A DNA stretch of 64,000 bases from contig NZ_WBOS01000001.1 in the NCBI RefSeq assembly GCF_008923245.1, positions 434,001-498,000 on the forward strand, written 5' to 3'. This document shows, piece after piece, positions 62,742 to 64,000 of the stretch; positions within the stretch are counted from its first letter, which is position 1, and each line of letters starts with the position of its first letter. The position numbers and the translations under genes were made by a program. Origin of the DNA: Cytobacillus depressus. Its GTDB lineage: Bacteria > Bacillota > Bacilli > Bacillales > Cytobacillaceae. The notes beneath the pieces are model-generated. The model saw only the letters and a list, made by a program, of their open reading frames with translations, was not told the origin of the DNA and did no database searches.

Positions 62742-63737
62742 TTAGTTTTCACTTTTTTTAAAAGGAACATGCACCTTTTTTTCAATTGGCAAATCTTTTG
62801 TCGAGCGCTGAATCCATAAATACTCTTCAATTTCACGGGTAAATTGAACAAGTGCTGCTCGTGCCTCGAATTCAATTCTCGTTTTCGGCAATTCCATGCT
62901 CTTAAAGGAAATCTTCATTTCATGAAGCCTGTCCAAAAATTCTTGTGCTGTAGCTTTCGATCCGATATTTGTTGACAAGTCCTCTATGAAATCAGCAACC
63001 ATTTCTCCTTGTTCGACTGTATGTGAAATCGAGGTAACAATTGGCAGCACCCGTTCTATAATTTCAAATTGTCTTTCCCTCATTTTAAAATAATGATAAT
63101 AAACATTATCATCCCGAAGAAAATGATTTTCTACATCTCGATAGGAAAGTGCTTCAGCCTCTTCAATCAGCCTCGCTGTTTCAGGGATCTCCAATCCATC
63201 CCAATTACTCTCATTCACACGAAGATAGATAACAATCTCATCTAATATCCGTTTGAAATTTTCCTCAATTTGCATTTGATATTCTCCCAGCTTTTGATCG
63301 AGGCTAGGCATGAAAATATTGGCAATAAGGGCAACTCCGATTCCTATAGTAGTAATACCAATTTCATTGAGAACGAGATCAAAAGTGAATTGCCCTGCAG
63401 AATAAATATGTAAAATAGTCACACTGCTCGTGACAATTCCATCACTCACCTTGAGCATAACGGTCATCGGGATAAAGAATAGTAGCAAAAGCCCAATCAT
63501 TAACGGATGATAGGCAATGCCTTCAAACACGACGCCTGAGAGAATAATGGCCAAAATAGCAGCAATGAACCGTTCGATGGACGTTTGTAAAGATTTCTTT
63601 TTTGTTGGCTTTATACAAAGGATTGTAATAATCCCCGCTGAGGCAAAATTTTGAAAACCTAATATTTGAGAAAAAATAATCGCCGCTGACGTTCCAATGG
63701 CTGTTTTAATCGTTCGATAACCTATGCGAAACTTCAT
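62742..63737 (-). CDS. yqjA: YqjA, aromatic acid exporter-like (FUSC family) membrane protein
   Basis: A 331-aa protein. Four to five hydrophobic helices fill about residues 10-140; the rest is a long cytoplasmic helical domain (DUF939 C-terminal). ATG 63737 (MKFRIGYRTIKTAIG) follows AGGAGT and matches known starts, so it was preferred to 63758. Export of aromatic acids is inferred from the family. It lies upstream of artM genes as in B. subtilis. Confidence 0.88.
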   Translation of the reverse strand: MKFRIGYRTIKTAIGTSAAIIFSQILGFQNFASAGIITILCIKPTKKKSLQTSIERFIAAILAIILSGVVFEGIAYHPLMIGLLLLFFIPMTVMLKVSDGIVTSSVTILHIYSAGQFTFDLVLNEIGITTIGIGVALIANIFMPSLDQKLGEYQMQIEENFKRILDEIVIYLRVNESNWDGLEIPETARLIEEAEALSYRDVENHFLRDDNVYYHYFKMRERQFEIIERVLPIVTSISHTVEQGEMVADFIEDLSTNIGSKATAQEFLDRLHEMKISFKSMELPKTRIEFEARAALVQFTREIEEYLWIQRSTKDLPIEKKVHVPFKKSEN

Positions 63738-63810
63738 ATTTTTTATACTCCTAGTCATACCTTAATAAGAAAAGCTATATAAACATCATATCATATCAAA
63801 TTATGTCCAA

Positions 63811-63848
63811 AAAAAAGAAGATGATCAATATAAATCACCTTCTTTTTT
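63811..63848. terminator. Terminator between artM and yqjA
   Basis: AAAAAAGAAG pairs with CTTCTTTTTT, with an inner TGAT/ATCA pair. It lies 25 bases downstream of the artM stop. Confidence 0.8.
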
Positions 63849-63873
63849 AATATTCTTTTATAAACATTGTTTT

Positions 63874-64000
63874 TTATAAAACCTTTTGCAAGAAATCCTG
63901 TGCGCGTGCAGATTTCGGGTTGCTAAAGAATTCATTTGGAGGCGCATCCTCTACAAGCACCCCGCCATCTAAAAAAAGAACACGATCAGCTACTTCTTTG
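63874..64000 (-). CDS. artM: Amino-acid ABC transporter ATP-binding protein, C-terminal fragment
   Basis: The last 42 codons of a polar amino-acid ABC ATPase: EVADRVLFLDGGVLVEDAPP then NEFFSNPKSARAQDFLQKVL. This tail is typical of GlnQ/ArtM (arginine or glutamine uptake). The 5' part is beyond the window. Synteny with B. subtilis artM (yqiZ) supports the name. Confidence 0.82.
   Translation of the reverse strand, partial: KEVADRVLFLDGGVLVEDAPPNEFFSNPKSARAQDFLQKVL

Overview
The window comes from a low-GC, endospore-forming Firmicute of the Bacillaceae. The evidence is the conserved backbone. Reading left to right it follows the gene order of the Bacillus subtilis dacF to artM (yqk/yqj) region: dacF, punA, drm, xerD, yqzK, fur, spoIIM, an EndoQ-family gene (yqxK), nudF, mciZ, yqkF, yqkE, yqkD, yqkB, polY2 with a YolD gene, yqzH, yqjQ, yqjP, proI, namA, rnz, polY1, yqjE, yqjD, yqjC, the Prli42 gene, yqjA and artM. 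Sporulation genes (dacF, spoIIM, mciZ), a sigma-E-type promoter and T-box leaders fit this assignment. No rRNA, tRNA or CRISPR array was seen.

Region by region. Positions 1-8.1 kb hold the 3' part of dacF, a nucleoside-salvage operon (drm-punA-pdp, with a cre site), xerD-yqzK, fur with a near-perfect PerR box, and spoIIM behind a sigma-E-like promoter. Positions 8.2-10.2 kb hold an acetyltransferase gene and a complete IS3-family element that appears to sit inside a terminator hairpin. Positions 10.2-13.6 kb carry DNA repair (EndoQ), Nudix, MciZ and an aldo/keto reductase. Positions 13.6-17.8 kb carry a ketone-body or leucine-catabolism block: two CoA-transferase subunits, a thiolase and a divergent HMG-CoA lyase. 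Positions 17.8-18.4 kb are non-coding repeats and a structured element. Positions 19.5-24.8 kb are an accessory C4-dicarboxylate island: a GntR regulator, a two-subunit class I fumarase/tartrate dehydratase, an FAH-family enzyme and a divergent DctA-type carrier. Two matching operator-like palindromes lie inside the two opposing promoters.

Positions 24.9-36.1 kb mix lipoproteins, a deacetylase, small Fe-S proteins, a LysR/MFS pair, two paralogous small genes missed by ordinary length cut-offs, an SOS-type translesion polymerase with two LexA boxes, a decayed maltose acetyltransferase gene and the yqjQ/yqjP/SRAP genes. Positions 36.2-43.3 kb form a second accessory island that looks like a D-amino-acid or hydroxy-amino-acid utilisation system: a DSD1-type PLP enzyme, a threonine-synthase-like enzyme with an apparent ATT start codon, RidA, LysR, D-cysteine desulfhydrase, a symporter and an Asp/Glu racemase. 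Two divergent halves meet at a 33-bp palindrome.

Positions 43.3-53.3 kb carry a YlmA-type ATPase, a large secreted nuclease, an amidohydrolase, a proline T-box with proI, namA, and an MhsT-like amino-acid transporter behind a T-box whose specifier reads UUC (Phe). Positions 53.3-64 kb carry rnz and polY1 with a 19-codon relic of gndA exactly where gndA and zwf stand in B. subtilis, then cheW, a MarR/MFS pair, a peptidase, an acyl-CoA carboxylase beta subunit with methylmalonyl-CoA epimerase, the 31-aa Prli42 gene, an L,D-transpeptidase, yqjA and the 3' end of an amino-acid ABC ATPase.

The most unusual observations are the gndA relic, the ATT start, the paired in-promoter operators, the structured non-coding element at 18.2-18.4 kb, and several families of palindromic or tandem intergenic repeats. 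Family assignments come from recognised motifs and recalled homologues, not from database searches.
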